Shown here piece by piece: positions 1 through 9,367 of a stretch of 64,000 nt of DNA. Where the stretch lies: the NCBI RefSeq assembly GCF_017498485.1, contig NZ_CP071795.1, forward strand, positions 2,480,001-2,544,000. Reading direction: 5' to 3'. Both the position numbers and the translations under genes were made by a program. The notes under the pieces are model-generated. The model saw nothing but the letters and a program-made list of their open reading frames with translations. It ran no database searches and was not told where the DNA came from. Every line of letters begins with the position of its first letter. Positions within the stretch are counted from its first letter, which is position 1. This DNA is from Polaribacter batillariae. Its GTDB lineage: Bacteria; Bacteroidota; Bacteroidia; Flavobacteriales; Flavobacteriaceae.

Positions 1-1710
1 GGTAATATCAAACAAACAACTAGTTCTGGAGAGATTTTTCAAGACCAATCTTTTACGAAATATGAATATAATGTTTCGCAAATTTTAATGGCGAACTTAA
101 AATATAAATTCGAAGAAGGGCATAATATTGCTTACAATCATTTATTTATTCATAATAATAAACAATCTATTGGAGATTATTTAGGTTTTAATAATCCAGA
201 GCAAGATGGCGATTTAGAATTTCAAAGAAGACAGCAAACAAATAATAACGAGTTGTATGTAAATCAATTAATTGCAAATTACAAGTTTACAGAAAGACTA
301 GATTTCGAAGCAAAAGGTTCTTTAAATTTTATTAGAGGTAATGAGCCAGACAGAAGAACGAATAAATATTTATTTAGAGATAATTATTATAGTCCAGAAA
401 CGAGTTCTGCAGGAGAAAACGAACGTTATTTTGCGAAGTTAGAAGAGAACGATTATGCTGCAAAAGGAAAATTTTCATATAAATTAAAAGAAGACGAAGA
501 AGATATTAGCATTTTAGAATTTGGAGGAGATTATAGATATACAGAGCGTTTATTTTCTGCTACTATATTTAATCACGATTTTTCTAGCAGAGTTGCCGTA
601 GATATCGAAAATCCAGATGCTGTATTTTCTCAATCTTCGATAGATAATACTATTTTTGAATTGGAAACAGGTAGAGGTGGTGTAAGTAACCCAAATGCAT
701 TTGTACCATTTACCTACAGAGGTAAAAGACAAATATTTGCAGGTTTTGGAAATTTAGTATATCAATTAAGTGATAATTTTATTGCCTCTGTTGGTGGTAG
801 ATTCGAAAAAATTCAGCAACGAGTTACTTATAACACAAACATTGCACAATCTGCTATAGATGGAGCTTCAAATTTAGATAGAACCTATTTGTTACCAAGC
901 TTCAACTTAAAATTCAACTTTAGTGAAAACAGTATTTTAAGAATTGCAGGGAGCCAGAGTTACACGTTTCCACAGTTCAAAGAAACAGCTCCATTTAAAT
1001 ATCAAGACATAAGTTTTTCATCTCAAGGTAACCCAGATTTAAAACCTTCAGATAATTATAATTTAGATGCGAAATACGAATACTACATGTCCTCGTCTGA
1101 ATTATTTACTGTTACTGGGTTTTATAAATACATTCAAAATCCAATTGCAAGAAGCGAGATTCCTTCTGGAGGAAATACATTAACCTATTTAAATGTTGGA
1201 GACGATGCAAGTGTTTATGGAATTGAATTAGAAGTTAGAAAAAATATTTATGAAATTGAAGACAAAGATTTAAAAATTATGGGAGGTGTAAATACATCTT
1301 ACTTAGTTTCTAATGTTAACTTAGATGCAAACTCTATAGCACAATTTACAAATGCAACAAGTAATTTGGAAGGAGCAACACCATTTTTAATAAATGCAGA
1401 TATTTCTATCAATAAAAAATACAACGATAATACATTTATCTCTTCACTAGTATTTAATTATTTTAGTGAAAGAGTTTACTCTGTTGGTACTAGAGGTTTT
1501 GCAAATATTTTAGAAAAAGGAATACCAACACTAGATTTGGTTTCTTCTTACGAATTTAATAAAAATTATAAACTTAAATTAAAAGCAACGAATTTATTAA
1601 ATCCAGATTTTCAATTATCTAGAGATGGTTTCAATGGAGAAAATAATGTTGTGTTAAGTAATTATAAAAAAGGTGTTAATATAAGTTTAGGATTCTCTTA
1701 TGATTTCTAG
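1..1710 (+). CDS. TonB-dependent outer membrane receptor, C-terminal part (partial)
   Basis: The reading frame is open from the first base, so the start and the N-terminal plug lie outside the window; about 569 residues are visible. They show the alternating aromatic and polar strands, frequent Asn/Tyr turns and terminal Phe (ending SYDF) of a TonB-dependent beta-barrel in the outer membrane. Such receptors import a bound ligand using TonB-ExbBD energy. The ligand cannot be told from this part. A surface lipoprotein gene follows 118 bp downstream on the same strand with no obvious terminator between, so the two are probably co-transcribed and work together. Confidence 0.9.
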   Translation, partial: GNIKQTTSSGEIFQDQSFTKYEYNVSQILMANLKYKFEEGHNIAYNHLFIHNNKQSIGDYLGFNNPEQDGDLEFQRRQQTNNNELYVNQLIANYKFTERLDFEAKGSLNFIRGNEPDRRTNKYLFRDNYYSPETSSAGENERYFAKLEENDYAAKGKFSYKLKEDEEDISILEFGGDYRYTERLFSATIFNHDFSSRVAVDIENPDAVFSQSSIDNTIFELETGRGGVSNPNAFVPFTYRGKRQIFAGFGNLVYQLSDNFIASVGGRFEKIQQRVTYNTNIAQSAIDGASNLDRTYLLPSFNLKFNFSENSILRIAGSQSYTFPQFKETAPFKYQDISFSSQGNPDLKPSDNYNLDAKYEYYMSSSELFTVTGFYKYIQNPIARSEIPSGGNTLTYLNVGDDASVYGIELEVRKNIYEIEDKDLKIMGGVNTSYLVSNVNLDANSIAQFTNATSNLEGATPFLINADISINKKYNDNTFISSLVFNYFSERVYSVGTRGFANILEKGIPTLDLVSSYEFNKNYKLKLKATNLLNPDFQLSRDGFNGENNVVLSNYKKGVNISLGFSYDF

Positions 1711-1828
1711 GTTTTTGTAAGTTTTCATAACAATTCTTTAAAATTCAGTTAAGACAAAATGAACATAATTGTTTCAATTTTGTAAAAGATAATCAAACAA
1801 ACAATTTAAACAAATTAATAAGAAAAAA

Positions 1829-3034
1829 ATGAAAAAATCAATTTTATCAATCGTAGCAATCGCTTCTTTAGTTTTTGCTAGCTGTTCTTTAAGTGACGAC
1901 GATAATACACCAGTGACAGGAGGAGATGTTACACCACAAAATTTAGCAGGAAATTTAACGTCTGATTTAACATTAAAATCTGGAATTGCACACAATTTAA
2001 CAGGAGCTCTTTTAGTAAAAGATGGAGCAACTTTAACTATTGAGGCTGGTACAACAATTAATGCATTAGCAGGTGGTACAGATGTTTATATTTTAGTAGA
2101 AAAAGGAGGAAAGTTAATCGCAGATGGTACTGCAGCGAACCCTATTAAATTTACATCTAGTGCAACAAATCCTAAAGCTGGAGATTGGGGTGGTATTATA
2201 TTAAATGGTAAAGCACCATTAAGCCGTCAAGAAGGGGCAGAAAGTAATGCTGCAACAGAAGTTAAAAATTCAATTTTATTTGGTGGTTCTGTTGAAGACG
2301 ACAATTCTGGAATTATGAACTATGTAATTTTAGAATATACAGGTGCAAGAATAGATGACGAGGCAGAACATAATGGTTTAACTTTAAACGGAGTTGGTTC
2401 TGGAACTACATTATCTAACATCGCTATTTTAAATGGAGATGATGATGGTATTGAGTTTTTCGGAGGAACTGTAAATGCATCTAACATTTTAGTAGTAAAT
2501 GCAAAAGACGATATGTTCGATTTTACACAAGGTTATGTTGGAACTTGTACAAATTTATATGGAATTAGAGAAGCTGGTTACTCAGCAGTAACTTCAGACC
2601 CAAGAGGAATTGAAGCAGATGGAAATTTAGATGGAAAATCTTCTTCAGACATTAATCAATCTAACTTTACAATTAATGGAGTTACAATTATTAATAACAA
2701 TGCAGTTGAAGTAGTTAATACTGCGAATGGTACTGAGGAGAAAGGTAAAATGACTGATGGAATTAAAATTAGACGTGGAGCTACTGCAACGATTACCAAT
2801 GCTTATTTAGCATTAGGTACAGGAGCTGCATTTGATGATGTGGTAGATTTAAAAGACAGTAGAGGAAATTCAACAGATGCAACTTCTATTGTTGGTGTAG
2901 CAAACACTGCAAACGGATTAGACATTACAGATATTAAAAACACAGTTTCTGGTGGAGCAACTGTTACACTAACAGCTGGAACTTCTGGTGGAGCAGATAA
3001 ATCTGTATTTGCTTGGACTGGTTATAGTTTTTAA
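1829..3034 (+). CDS. Surface lipoprotein with beta-helix-like repeats
   Basis: 401 residues. The N-terminus is a lipoprotein signal with the lipobox-like FASC followed by SLSDDD, acidic residues typical of surface export in Bacteroidota. The body is rich in Gly, Asn, Thr and Ala with recurring segments such as GDWGGIILNGKAP and GDDDGIEFFGGTVNASN, which look like a right-handed parallel beta-helix. It follows a TonB receptor and ends at a strong terminator, so it is probably the receptor's surface partner. The exact ligand and biochemical role are unknown; relatives sometimes carry misleading transporter names that the sequence does not support. Confidence 0.75.
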   Translation: MKKSILSIVAIASLVFASCSLSDDDNTPVTGGDVTPQNLAGNLTSDLTLKSGIAHNLTGALLVKDGATLTIEAGTTINALAGGTDVYILVEKGGKLIADGTAANPIKFTSSATNPKAGDWGGIILNGKAPLSRQEGAESNAATEVKNSILFGGSVEDDNSGIMNYVILEYTGARIDDEAEHNGLTLNGVGSGTTLSNIAILNGDDDGIEFFGGTVNASNILVVNAKDDMFDFTQGYVGTCTNLYGIREAGYSAVTSDPRGIEADGNLDGKSSSDINQSNFTINGVTIINNNAVEVVNTANGTEEKGKMTDGIKIRRGATATITNAYLALGTGAAFDDVVDLKDSRGNSTDATSIVGVANTANGLDITDIKNTVSGGATVTLTAGTSGGADKSVFAWTGYSF

Positions 3035-3043
3035 GTAAAAATA

Positions 3044-3095
3044 ATAATATCAAACAAAAAAACAGGCTTTAGCCTGTTTTTTTGTTTGATATTAT
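3044..3095. terminator. Bidirectional intrinsic terminator, 24-bp perfect stem
   Basis: Bases 3044-3067 and 3072-3095 are perfect reverse complements around a TTTA loop, with A7 and T7 tracts inside the arms. It sits between two convergent genes (ends at 3034 on + and 3112 on -), so it can stop both transcripts. Confidence 0.9.
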
Positions 3096-3111
3096 CTTTA
3101 AAAAATAAATT

Positions 3112-3456
3112 TTATTTAGAAGCTTCAGTGGCTTTGTATAAATCTCCTCCTGCAATTCCATTAACAAAAGCGATTAGGTCTTTTTTAGACGTTTTATTTG
3201 CATCAAACTGAATGTTTGCAATACTATCTTTAAAAATAACTTTGGCTTCTAAAACACCTTCTTTTTTAGACAATTTAGATTGTATTGTTTTTGCACAACC
3301 AATCTCGCAAGTCATGCCAGAAATGTTTAAAGTAACCATTTGTTGCTTGGCTGCAACTACTGCTGTTTTTTCAGTTGTTGAAGAATTTTCGGTTTTACAA
3401 CCTACAAGCGTAAAACCTACAACTGCTACTGCCACTAATATTTTTTGAACTCTCAT
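3112..3456 (-). CDS. Heavy-metal-associated (HMA) domain lipoprotein
   Basis: 114 residues. A lipoprotein signal peptide ends at Cys20 (TLVGC). After a short Ser/Thr linker there is one ferredoxin-like HMA domain (about residues 39-108) with the metal-binding loop SGMTCEIGCAKTI. The two cysteines (C50, C54) are separated by three residues rather than the usual two. HMA domains bind Cu(I) or similar soft metals and pass them between proteins; this one would act in the periplasm or on a membrane surface. It is a single gene with its own terminator. The metal is not known. Confidence 0.85.
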   Translation of the reverse strand: MRVQKILVAVAVVGFTLVGCKTENSSTTEKTAVVAAKQQMVTLNISGMTCEIGCAKTIQSKLSKKEGVLEAKVIFKDSIANIQFDANKTSKKDLIAFVNGIAGGDLYKATEASK

Positions 3457-3548
3457 TAGATTTAATTATAAAGTGATACTACAAATTTATAGATAATAAA
3501 TTTCTAATTTAAAGAATTGTTAGACTTTTGCAACTTATTTAACACAAC

Positions 3549-4424
3549 ATGAGCAATCAGCAACAAAAATGGCTATATTTATTTCTACTTTCTTTGGTTT
3601 GGGGAAGTTCTTTTATTTTGATGAAAAAAGCCTTGTTGGGTGTTACTCCAATTCAATTAGGGGCAATAAGAATGCTTTTTACTGCATTTTTTCTACTTTC
3701 GGTTGCTCCAAAATCTTTGAAGAAAATTCAAAAAAAACATTACAAATATATTGTTTATACAGCCTTAGCAGGAACTTTTATACCAGGTTTCTTGTTTGCA
3801 TTTGCAATAACAAGTATAGATAGTGCTGTGGTTTCTATTTTAAACTCATTAACGCCTTTTTTTGCGTTAATATTAGGGGCTCTTATATTTGGTTTTGCGT
3901 TTAAAAAGACACAGTTATATGGCATTTTAATTGGTTTGGTAGGTACTTTAATTTTAATATTAAACGGAGCTGTTGTAAACCCAAATCAGAATTATTGGTA
4001 TGCTTTGTTAATTATTATAGCTTCTGTTGGGTATGCTTTTAATGCAAATATGGTAAAGAAATATTTATACGATTTAAATGCGCTTTCTATTGTAACTGGT
4101 AATTTTTTATTGCTAATTGTTCCAGCTTTTACGGTTTTAGCGTTCACAGGTTTTTTTTCAATCTTTAGTTTTCAAGATAAAATTTTAATGCAGTCTTTAG
4201 GTTATTTGGCTATTTTATCTATTGTAGGCACTGGAGTTGCAAAAACGATTTACAATAAATTGGTACATATTTCCGATCCTGTTTTTTCTTCGTCTGTAAC
4301 GTATTTAATTCCATTGGTGGCCATCTTTTGGGGAGTGTTGGATGGAGAAAAATTGAGTCCACTACAAATATTTGCGGGTGTTATTATTTTGTTAGGGGTT
4401 TATTTGGTTAATAAGAAAAAGTAG
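3549..4424 (+). CDS. EamA/DMT-family membrane transporter
   Basis: 291 residues made almost entirely of about ten hydrophobic helices in two repeated halves of five. The first helix carries LSLVWGSSFILMKKAL, the typical EamA entry motif. The end is a short basic tail (VNKKK) on the cytoplasmic side. Members of this drug/metabolite transporter superfamily usually export amino acids or other small metabolites; the substrate cannot be read from the sequence. It stands alone between convergent and divergent neighbours. Confidence 0.9.
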   Translation: MSNQQQKWLYLFLLSLVWGSSFILMKKALLGVTPIQLGAIRMLFTAFFLLSVAPKSLKKIQKKHYKYIVYTALAGTFIPGFLFAFAITSIDSAVVSILNSLTPFFALILGALIFGFAFKKTQLYGILIGLVGTLILILNGAVVNPNQNYWYALLIIIASVGYAFNANMVKKYLYDLNALSIVTGNFLLLIVPAFTVLAFTGFFSIFSFQDKILMQSLGYLAILSIVGTGVAKTIYNKLVHISDPVFSSSVTYLIPLVAIFWGVLDGEKLSPLQIFAGVIILLGVYLVNKKK

Positions 4425-4499
4425 ATTTTCTAGTTTCAAAATTTTAAGGTTTTTCTCGCAAAGTTGCGAAGGTAAAAAGTTTTTGTCTAAATTAAATAT

Positions 4500-4535
4500 C
4501 TTAATACTTAATTCTTGATACTTAATACTTAATTC
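4500..4535. repeat. 15-bp direct repeat pair in spacer
   Basis: CTTAATACTTAATTC occurs at 4500-4514 and 4521-4535, separated by TTGATA. The surrounding spacer (4425-4595) also holds a small inverted repeat CGCAAAGTTGCG near 4457 and CTCTCTGTGAAAC near 4565, resembling sequence flanking the GxxExxY gene near 44.3 kb. No gene is seen in this spacer. Confidence 0.6.
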
Positions 4536-4595
4536 AAAAAAACCTTCAAACAAATCTACAAACACTCTCTGTGAAACCTGTGTCAAAAACCAAAA

Positions 4596-4628
4596 AAAAG
4601 AGCCAAAACACTATGTCTTGACTCTTTT
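4596..4628 (-). terminator. Intrinsic terminator of the M16 peptidase operon
   Basis: On the minus strand AAAAGAG and CTCTTTT arms (with an inner CAA/TTG extension across one mismatch) are followed by a T8 run. It lies about 22 bp past the stop of the second M16 gene. Confidence 0.75.
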
Positions 4629-4650
4629 ATCTATTTTGGGTCTTTGCTTT

Positions 4651-6704
4651 TTATTTAAAATCTACATCAGAAACCCCTTCGTTTATTTTAATTTCTTTTA
4701 TTTTGAAATCAAACGACATTGGGCCATTTTTTATACCAATAGAATGAGGAAACATAATTCCATTTACTTCTTTATAATTAGAATAATCAGTTGGTGTATT
4801 TACTTCTTTACCATCTGGTGTTTTTACAGTTTTTACTTCTTTTACTTTTAAGCCAGAAGCCATATCATAATAAATTTCGGTATTGTTATGCTTTAAAACA
4901 ATGGCATTTTTACCGTCTAAAGGCTCAATTCTAACCAATTTACCATCCGTATAATCTAAATCTCTAAACAAAGCATTTTCACTTTTTGCTTCAACAATTT
5001 GTTCTGGTGTCATGGGTATTTTTTGGCCTCTAGCTTCAGAAAATCCGGTTGTTCCATCAAAAACAGTTTTCTGAGCAACATTTCCCATTACAGAAATTAC
5101 TTGAGAAGTTTTATTGGGTGAAGAAGCTTTTGTAGTCATTACTAACGGAGTTCCTTGTATGGTTGCATTTGCAACCATCATTATAGTTTTAACAGACATA
5201 ATTTTGTCTTTTCCACCAATGGCTTCTAAATATTTATTTACTACTTTTTCTGCAGTCATTCCCTCTGGAATTGGCAATGTCATTGCAGGTTTATCTGTAG
5301 GATTTCCTTCCTTATCAAAATAGCTTATAACATAATCTGTTTTTTCTAAGTTTTTAAGAACATCAATACCTCTACCAGTAATCATTATCCTAGCTTTGTC
5401 TCCTCTAAAATATTTAATAGCTGCATTTTGTACATCATCTACAGTTACAGAGTTTATGTTTTTAATATAGTTAGCATAAAAATCTTCTGGCAAATCGTAC
5501 AGCGCAATATTAAGTGCAAAACTTGCTGCAGTTGCTGGTTTCTGTACATCCATTACAAAACTACCAATGTATTCTTCTTTAGCATCTTGTAATTCTTTTT
5601 TGGTTACTTTTTGGTAACGAATTTTATTTATTTCTTTTAAAATTTCTACAACAGCACTATCTGTAACCATGTTTCTAACACTTGCTGTGGCTCTAAAAGT
5701 AGCTGCGTTTTTTTGTCTGCTTTGACTAATACCTGAGTAAGAACCATAGGTATAAGCTTTGTCTTCTCTTAAGTTATTAAAAAGTCTAGCAGAACCACCT
5801 CCACCAAGTATTTTGTTTGCTAACAATGCAGCATAATAATCTTTATCTCCTAAAGTTAAGTTTACAGTATTTACAACCGCAATTTCAGATTGTTTTGCGT
5901 TTGGCATATTTACAAAACTAATAGCAGTTGTAGAAAGGTTTTCTGGTGCTGGAAAATTAGAAGCTGGTATTTCTCCTTTTTGCCAATCTGCAAATAATTC
6001 TTTTACTAACTTTTTAGTTTCTTTTGGATTAATATCTCCAACAATAATTAAATAAGCATTGTTTGGTTTGTAGTAAGTTTTGTAATTGTTTTTTACAGCA
6101 TCTAACGTTATGTTGTTTATTGTTTCTTTGCTTACAAACTCTCCATAAGGATGATTTTTACCATACACTAAAATGTCTTGCACTCGACCTGCAATCGTAG
6201 GTACATCATTTTCTGAAGCTTTTAAGTTTTCTAGGGTAACTTTTTTTTCTTTATCAAATTCTTCTTGTGTAAAAACAGAATTCTTTACACCATCTGCCAT
6301 TAAACCCAATACTTCTGGAAAGTATTTTTCTAAAGATCTTGCAGAAGCACCAGAGCTAAAAAAGTCAACACTAGCTCCTAAAAATCTACTTGTTCATTAA
6401 ATTCATCTTTTGTAATGTTAGATGTTCCTCTTCCTAATAAACTTCCCATCATGCTAGAAACACCAGCAATATCTCCTTCTACATAAGGTTGGTTGTCGAT
6501 TCTTAAAGTTGCAGAAACTCGTGGTAATTTATGGTTTTCTACCATAATCACTGTTAATCCGTTATTTAGAGAAAACTTTTCTGCTTCTCCTAATTTTACA
6601 ACAGGATCTGGTCCTGGAGTAGGCATTTTGCTTCTATCTATTTGTGCGTTAGTGGCAAAAGATAGTGCTATAACTGCTAGTATTGATAAAATTTTTGTCT
6701 TCAT
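4651..6704 (-). pseudogene. M16 peptidase-like inactive partner with LolA-like tail, frameshifted
   Basis: Two reading frames make one protein. The first (6704 to 6378) starts with a signal peptide and continues ...TKDEFNEQVDF before a stop; the second (open upstream of 6309, ending 4651) continues LGASVDFFSSGASARSLEKY. Adding one A to the A5 run at 6380-6384 rejoins them, giving about 684 residues. There is no HxxEH zinc site at the expected place (SSMMGSLLGRG), so it is the non-catalytic subunit of an M16 heterodimer. The last ~250 residues resemble an outer-membrane-lipoprotein-sorting (LolA-like) fold. It starts 8 bp after the catalytic subunit. The break may be a sequencing error or a true mutation. 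Confidence 0.8.
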
Positions 6705-6712
6705 CTTTTTTA

Positions 6713-8020
6713 TTATTTTTTCTTAGGTAAATATTCTAAGATTAATCTTTGATTCTTATTTAAGTATTTTTTTGCAACTTCTCTAATTTCTTCTCTTGTT
6801 ACAGATCTGTAAATATCTATTTCTGAATTTATTAAATTAGTGTCTCCGTACATTACATGGTATCTTGCTAAAGAACCTGCAATACCAACAACACTAGAGT
6901 TAGCGTTTACATAATTGTTTTCGAATTGGTTTTGTATTTTTTGAAAATCTCTTTCAGAAATTAAATCGGTTTGAATCTTTACAATTTCTTCGTCCATTTC
7001 TTTTACCAAATCCTCTAATTTTACATCTCCTAAAGGAAGCGCAAATAAAGCATAAATACCATAATCTTGTTGAGAAACATTAGCAGCTTGTACAGCTAAA
7101 GCCATTTTCTTTTCATCAACCATTTTTTTGTAAAGTACAGAACTTTTACCACCACTTAAGTAAGTAGAAATCATATCTAACACTTTAGAATCTCTTGTTT
7201 TAAAAGAAGGTGTTCTATAAGCAGCTATAATTGCTGGTATTTGTATGTTTTCATCATAAGCTTTTGCTCTAAATTCTTCGGTTATTGGTTCTTCTTTAGG
7301 AAAAGTTCTAACAACTTCTGCTCCTCTAGGAATTGGACCAAAATAATCTTGAATCATTTTTTTTGTTGTCGCAAAATCTATATCGCCAGCAACCACTAGT
7401 GTAGCGTTGTTTGGTACGTAGTATTTTTTATAAAAAGCTAAAAACTCTTCTAATGTTGCAGCATCCAAATGCTCCATATACCCAATATTTGGGTCTTTAT
7501 AAGGGTGTACTTTAAAAATATTTTTAGAAATTTCTGGTAAAAGATTAGAATATGCTCTTGTACCTTGTCTTTTTTCTTCTTTTACAACTTCGTTTTGTGT
7601 ATCTACACCTTCTTGTTTAATAATTGGGTGTAATAAACGTTCAGATTCCATCCATAAACCCAGTTCTAGTTTATTTGATGGAAAAATTTCGTAGTAATAC
7701 GTTCTGTCTTGAGAAGTATTTGCATTGTTTCTACCACCATTAGAAGACACTATTTTAAACCATTCTCCTTTACCTATGTTTTTTGTTCCTTCAAATAATA
7801 AGTGTTCAAAGAAATGTGCAAAGCCAGTTCTTTCTCTACTGCCATCTTTTCCACCAACACCGTACATAACAGATGTAATAACGACAGGTGCAGAATTGTC
7901 TTGGTGTAAAATTACGTGCATTCCATTGCTTAAATCATACTCTTCAAATTCAACTTTTTGTGCATTTGCAGAAACTGCAATTAACAGCGCCGAAGCCAGA
8001 GTTAAAATAGTTTTTTTCAT
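6713..8020 (-). CDS. M16 family zinc metallopeptidase, catalytic subunit
   Basis: 435 residues with a cleavable signal peptide (ending about SANAQ, residues 1-21), so periplasmic. The inverted zinc motif HFFEH is at residues 69-73, and the distal Glu ligand lies in NEVVKEEKRQG near residues 144-149. Two M16 half-domains are visible: the active N-terminal half and a C-terminal half with LDMISTYLSGGKSSVLYKKMVDEKKMA. Members degrade peptides or process secreted proteins. The following gene encodes the catalytically dead partner, the usual arrangement for heterodimeric bacterial M16 enzymes. Confidence 0.93.
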   Translation of the reverse strand: MKKTILTLASALLIAVSANAQKVEFEEYDLSNGMHVILHQDNSAPVVITSVMYGVGGKDGSRERTGFAHFFEHLLFEGTKNIGKGEWFKIVSSNGGRNNANTSQDRTYYYEIFPSNKLELGLWMESERLLHPIIKQEGVDTQNEVVKEEKRQGTRAYSNLLPEISKNIFKVHPYKDPNIGYMEHLDAATLEEFLAFYKKYYVPNNATLVVAGDIDFATTKKMIQDYFGPIPRGAEVVRTFPKEEPITEEFRAKAYDENIQIPAIIAAYRTPSFKTRDSKVLDMISTYLSGGKSSVLYKKMVDEKKMALAVQAANVSQQDYGIYALFALPLGDVKLEDLVKEMDEEIVKIQTDLISERDFQKIQNQFENNYVNANSSVVGIAGSLARYHVMYGDTNLINSEIDIYRSVTREEIREVAKKYLNKNQRLILEYLPKKK

Positions 8021-8196
8021 TTATTTTTTATTTAATTAATAATTGATGTTTGATATGACGCTACATTATTAAGTTTGTTACAACAAATTAACAATAAAAC
8101 TAAAAGTACTTCAAAAGTAAAAAGATTCTCTCTAAATATAAAGTTAAAGGTTGTTTATTCTCTTGATTTTGATTGAATTATTTTTAATATCAAATA

Positions 8197-8226
8197 TTGT
8201 TTTAAAACAAAAAAGATGTATATTTG
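8197..8226 (+). promoter_or_regulatory. Bacteroidota-type promoter for rplU-rpmA
   Basis: A TTG at 8197-8199 is followed after 19 bp by TATATTTG (8219-8226), an exact match to the TTG-N19-TAnnTTTG pattern recognised by the Bacteroidota housekeeping sigma factor. It predicts a leader of about 50 nt before the rplU ATG at 8286. Confidence 0.8.
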
Positions 8227-8285
8227 CACCCGCATTTTCGGTAACGAAAAGCAAAAACAAAGTATAAATACGCAAAACAAATAGT

Positions 8286-8957
8286 ATGTACGCAATCGTA
8301 GAGATAGCAGGGCAGCAGTTTAAAGTTGCAAAAGACCAAAAAGTTTACGTACATCGTTTAAAAGGAGAAGAAGGCTCGAAAGTAACTTTCGACAACGTTC
8401 TTTTACTAGACGATGCAGGTAACGTAACTCTTGGCGCCCCAGCTATAGAAGGAGCTTCAGTAACAGCTCAAATTTTAAGTCACTTAAAAGGTGATAAAGT
8501 AATCGTTTTCAAAAAGAAAAGAAGAAAAGGTTACCAAAAGAAAAATGGTCACAGGCAAGCTTTAAGTGAGATTCAAATAGCGTCTATTACTGCTTCTGGT
8601 ACTAAAAAGGCATCTAAAAAAGCTGCTCCTAAAAAAGAAGAAGCTAAAACAGAAGCTCCAAAAGTAGAGAAAAAAGCAACCGCTAAAAAAACCGCTAAAA
8701 AAGCCGATGATTTAAAGAAAATTGAAGGTGCTGGACCTAAAGCTGCAGAAGCATTAGTTGCTGCAGGTATCGATACTTTTGCAAAAGTAGCAAAGACAGA
8801 TGCTTCTAAATTAAGCGAAATTTTAACAGAAGCAAGTTCAAGATTGTCTCATATCGTAACAGATACTTGGCCAAAGCAAGCTAGTTTAGCTGCAGAAGGT
8901 AAATGGGACGAATTAAAAGAATTACAAGATAAATTAGATGGTGGTATTGAAAAATAA
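8286..8957 (+). CDS. rplU: 50S ribosomal protein L21 with C-terminal HhH extension
   Basis: Residues 1 to about 103 are a complete L21 ([14 protein letters not shown] start; [24 protein letters not shown]-binding stretch). L21 binds 23S rRNA in the large subunit. A further ~120 residues follow: an Ala/Lys-rich linker ([20 protein letters not shown]) and a compact domain starting [22 protein letters not shown], a helix-hairpin-helix signature. The total of 223 residues is about twice the usual L21 length, though this extension is familiar in Bacteroidota. rpmA follows in the same operon. Confidence 0.95.
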   Translation: MYAIVEIAGQQFKVAKDQKVYVHRLKGEEGSKVTFDNVLLLDDAGNVTLGAPAIEGASVTAQILSHLKGDKVIVFKKKRRKGYQKKNGHRQALSEIQIASITASGTKKASKKAAPKKEEAKTEAPKVEKKATAKKTAKKADDLKKIEGAGPKAAEALVAAGIDTFAKVAKTDASKLSEILTEASSRLSHIVTDTWPKQASLAAEGKWDELKELQDKLDGGIEK

Positions 8958-8999
8958 TCACTAAAAAATTTAGCTTTTAACCTATAAAAACTCAATAAA

Positions 9000-9260
9000 A
9001 TGGCACATAAAAAAGGTGTAGGTAGTTCAAAGAATGGTAGAGAATCAGAATCGAAACGTTTGGGCGTTAAGATTTTTGGTGGTCAAGCAGCAGTTGCTGG
9101 TAACATTATCGTTCGCCAAAGAGGTACTACACACAATCCAGGAGAAAACGTTTACATGGGTAAAGATCATACTTTACACGCAAAAGTGGACGGAATTGTA
9201 GAATTTCAAAAGAAAAGAGATAATAGATCTTACGTTTCTGTTACTCCATTCGAAGCTTAA
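9000..9260 (+). CDS. rpmA: 50S ribosomal protein L27
   Basis: 86 residues beginning [20 protein letters not shown], the conserved N-terminal arm of L27 that reaches toward the peptidyl transferase centre, followed by the LGVKIFGGQ and [23 protein letters not shown] signatures. No N-terminal propeptide is present. It lies 42 bp after rplU and is followed by a strong terminator, so rplU-rpmA is a two-gene operon. Confidence 0.98.
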   Translation: MAHKKGVGSSKNGRESESKRLGVKIFGGQAAVAGNIIVRQRGTTHNPGENVYMGKDHTLHAKVDGIVEFQKKRDNRSYVSVTPFEA

Positions 9261-9281
9261 TAATTTAAGTTTAAAAATAAC

Positions 9282-9314
9282 AAACGCCCAAACAATTTTG
9301 TTTGGGCGTTTTTG
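9282..9314 (+). terminator. Intrinsic terminator after rpmA
   Basis: AAACGCCCAAACAA and TTGTTTGGGCGTTT form a GC-containing stem with a short TT loop, directly followed by a T-rich run. It ends the ribosomal operon. Confidence 0.92.
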
Positions 9315-9367
9315 TTTCTTTACATTTTTATCAAATTCACTAACTTTCTATTTTGTACTTTTACGGT

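Noticed and set aside
6378..6384. Programmed ribosomal frameshift in the M16 subunit
   Set aside because: The run is a short T5 followed directly by a stop, without a slippery heptamer or downstream structure; a plain indel is simpler.
9353..9367. Upstream TTG start for waaA
   Set aside because: It adds five unconserved residues; ATG at 9368 fits the family N-terminus. The same reasoning moved starts of moaC, mutY, the EEP nuclease, map, the kinase at 34583, mce, the small peptide at 57915 and the methyltransferase.
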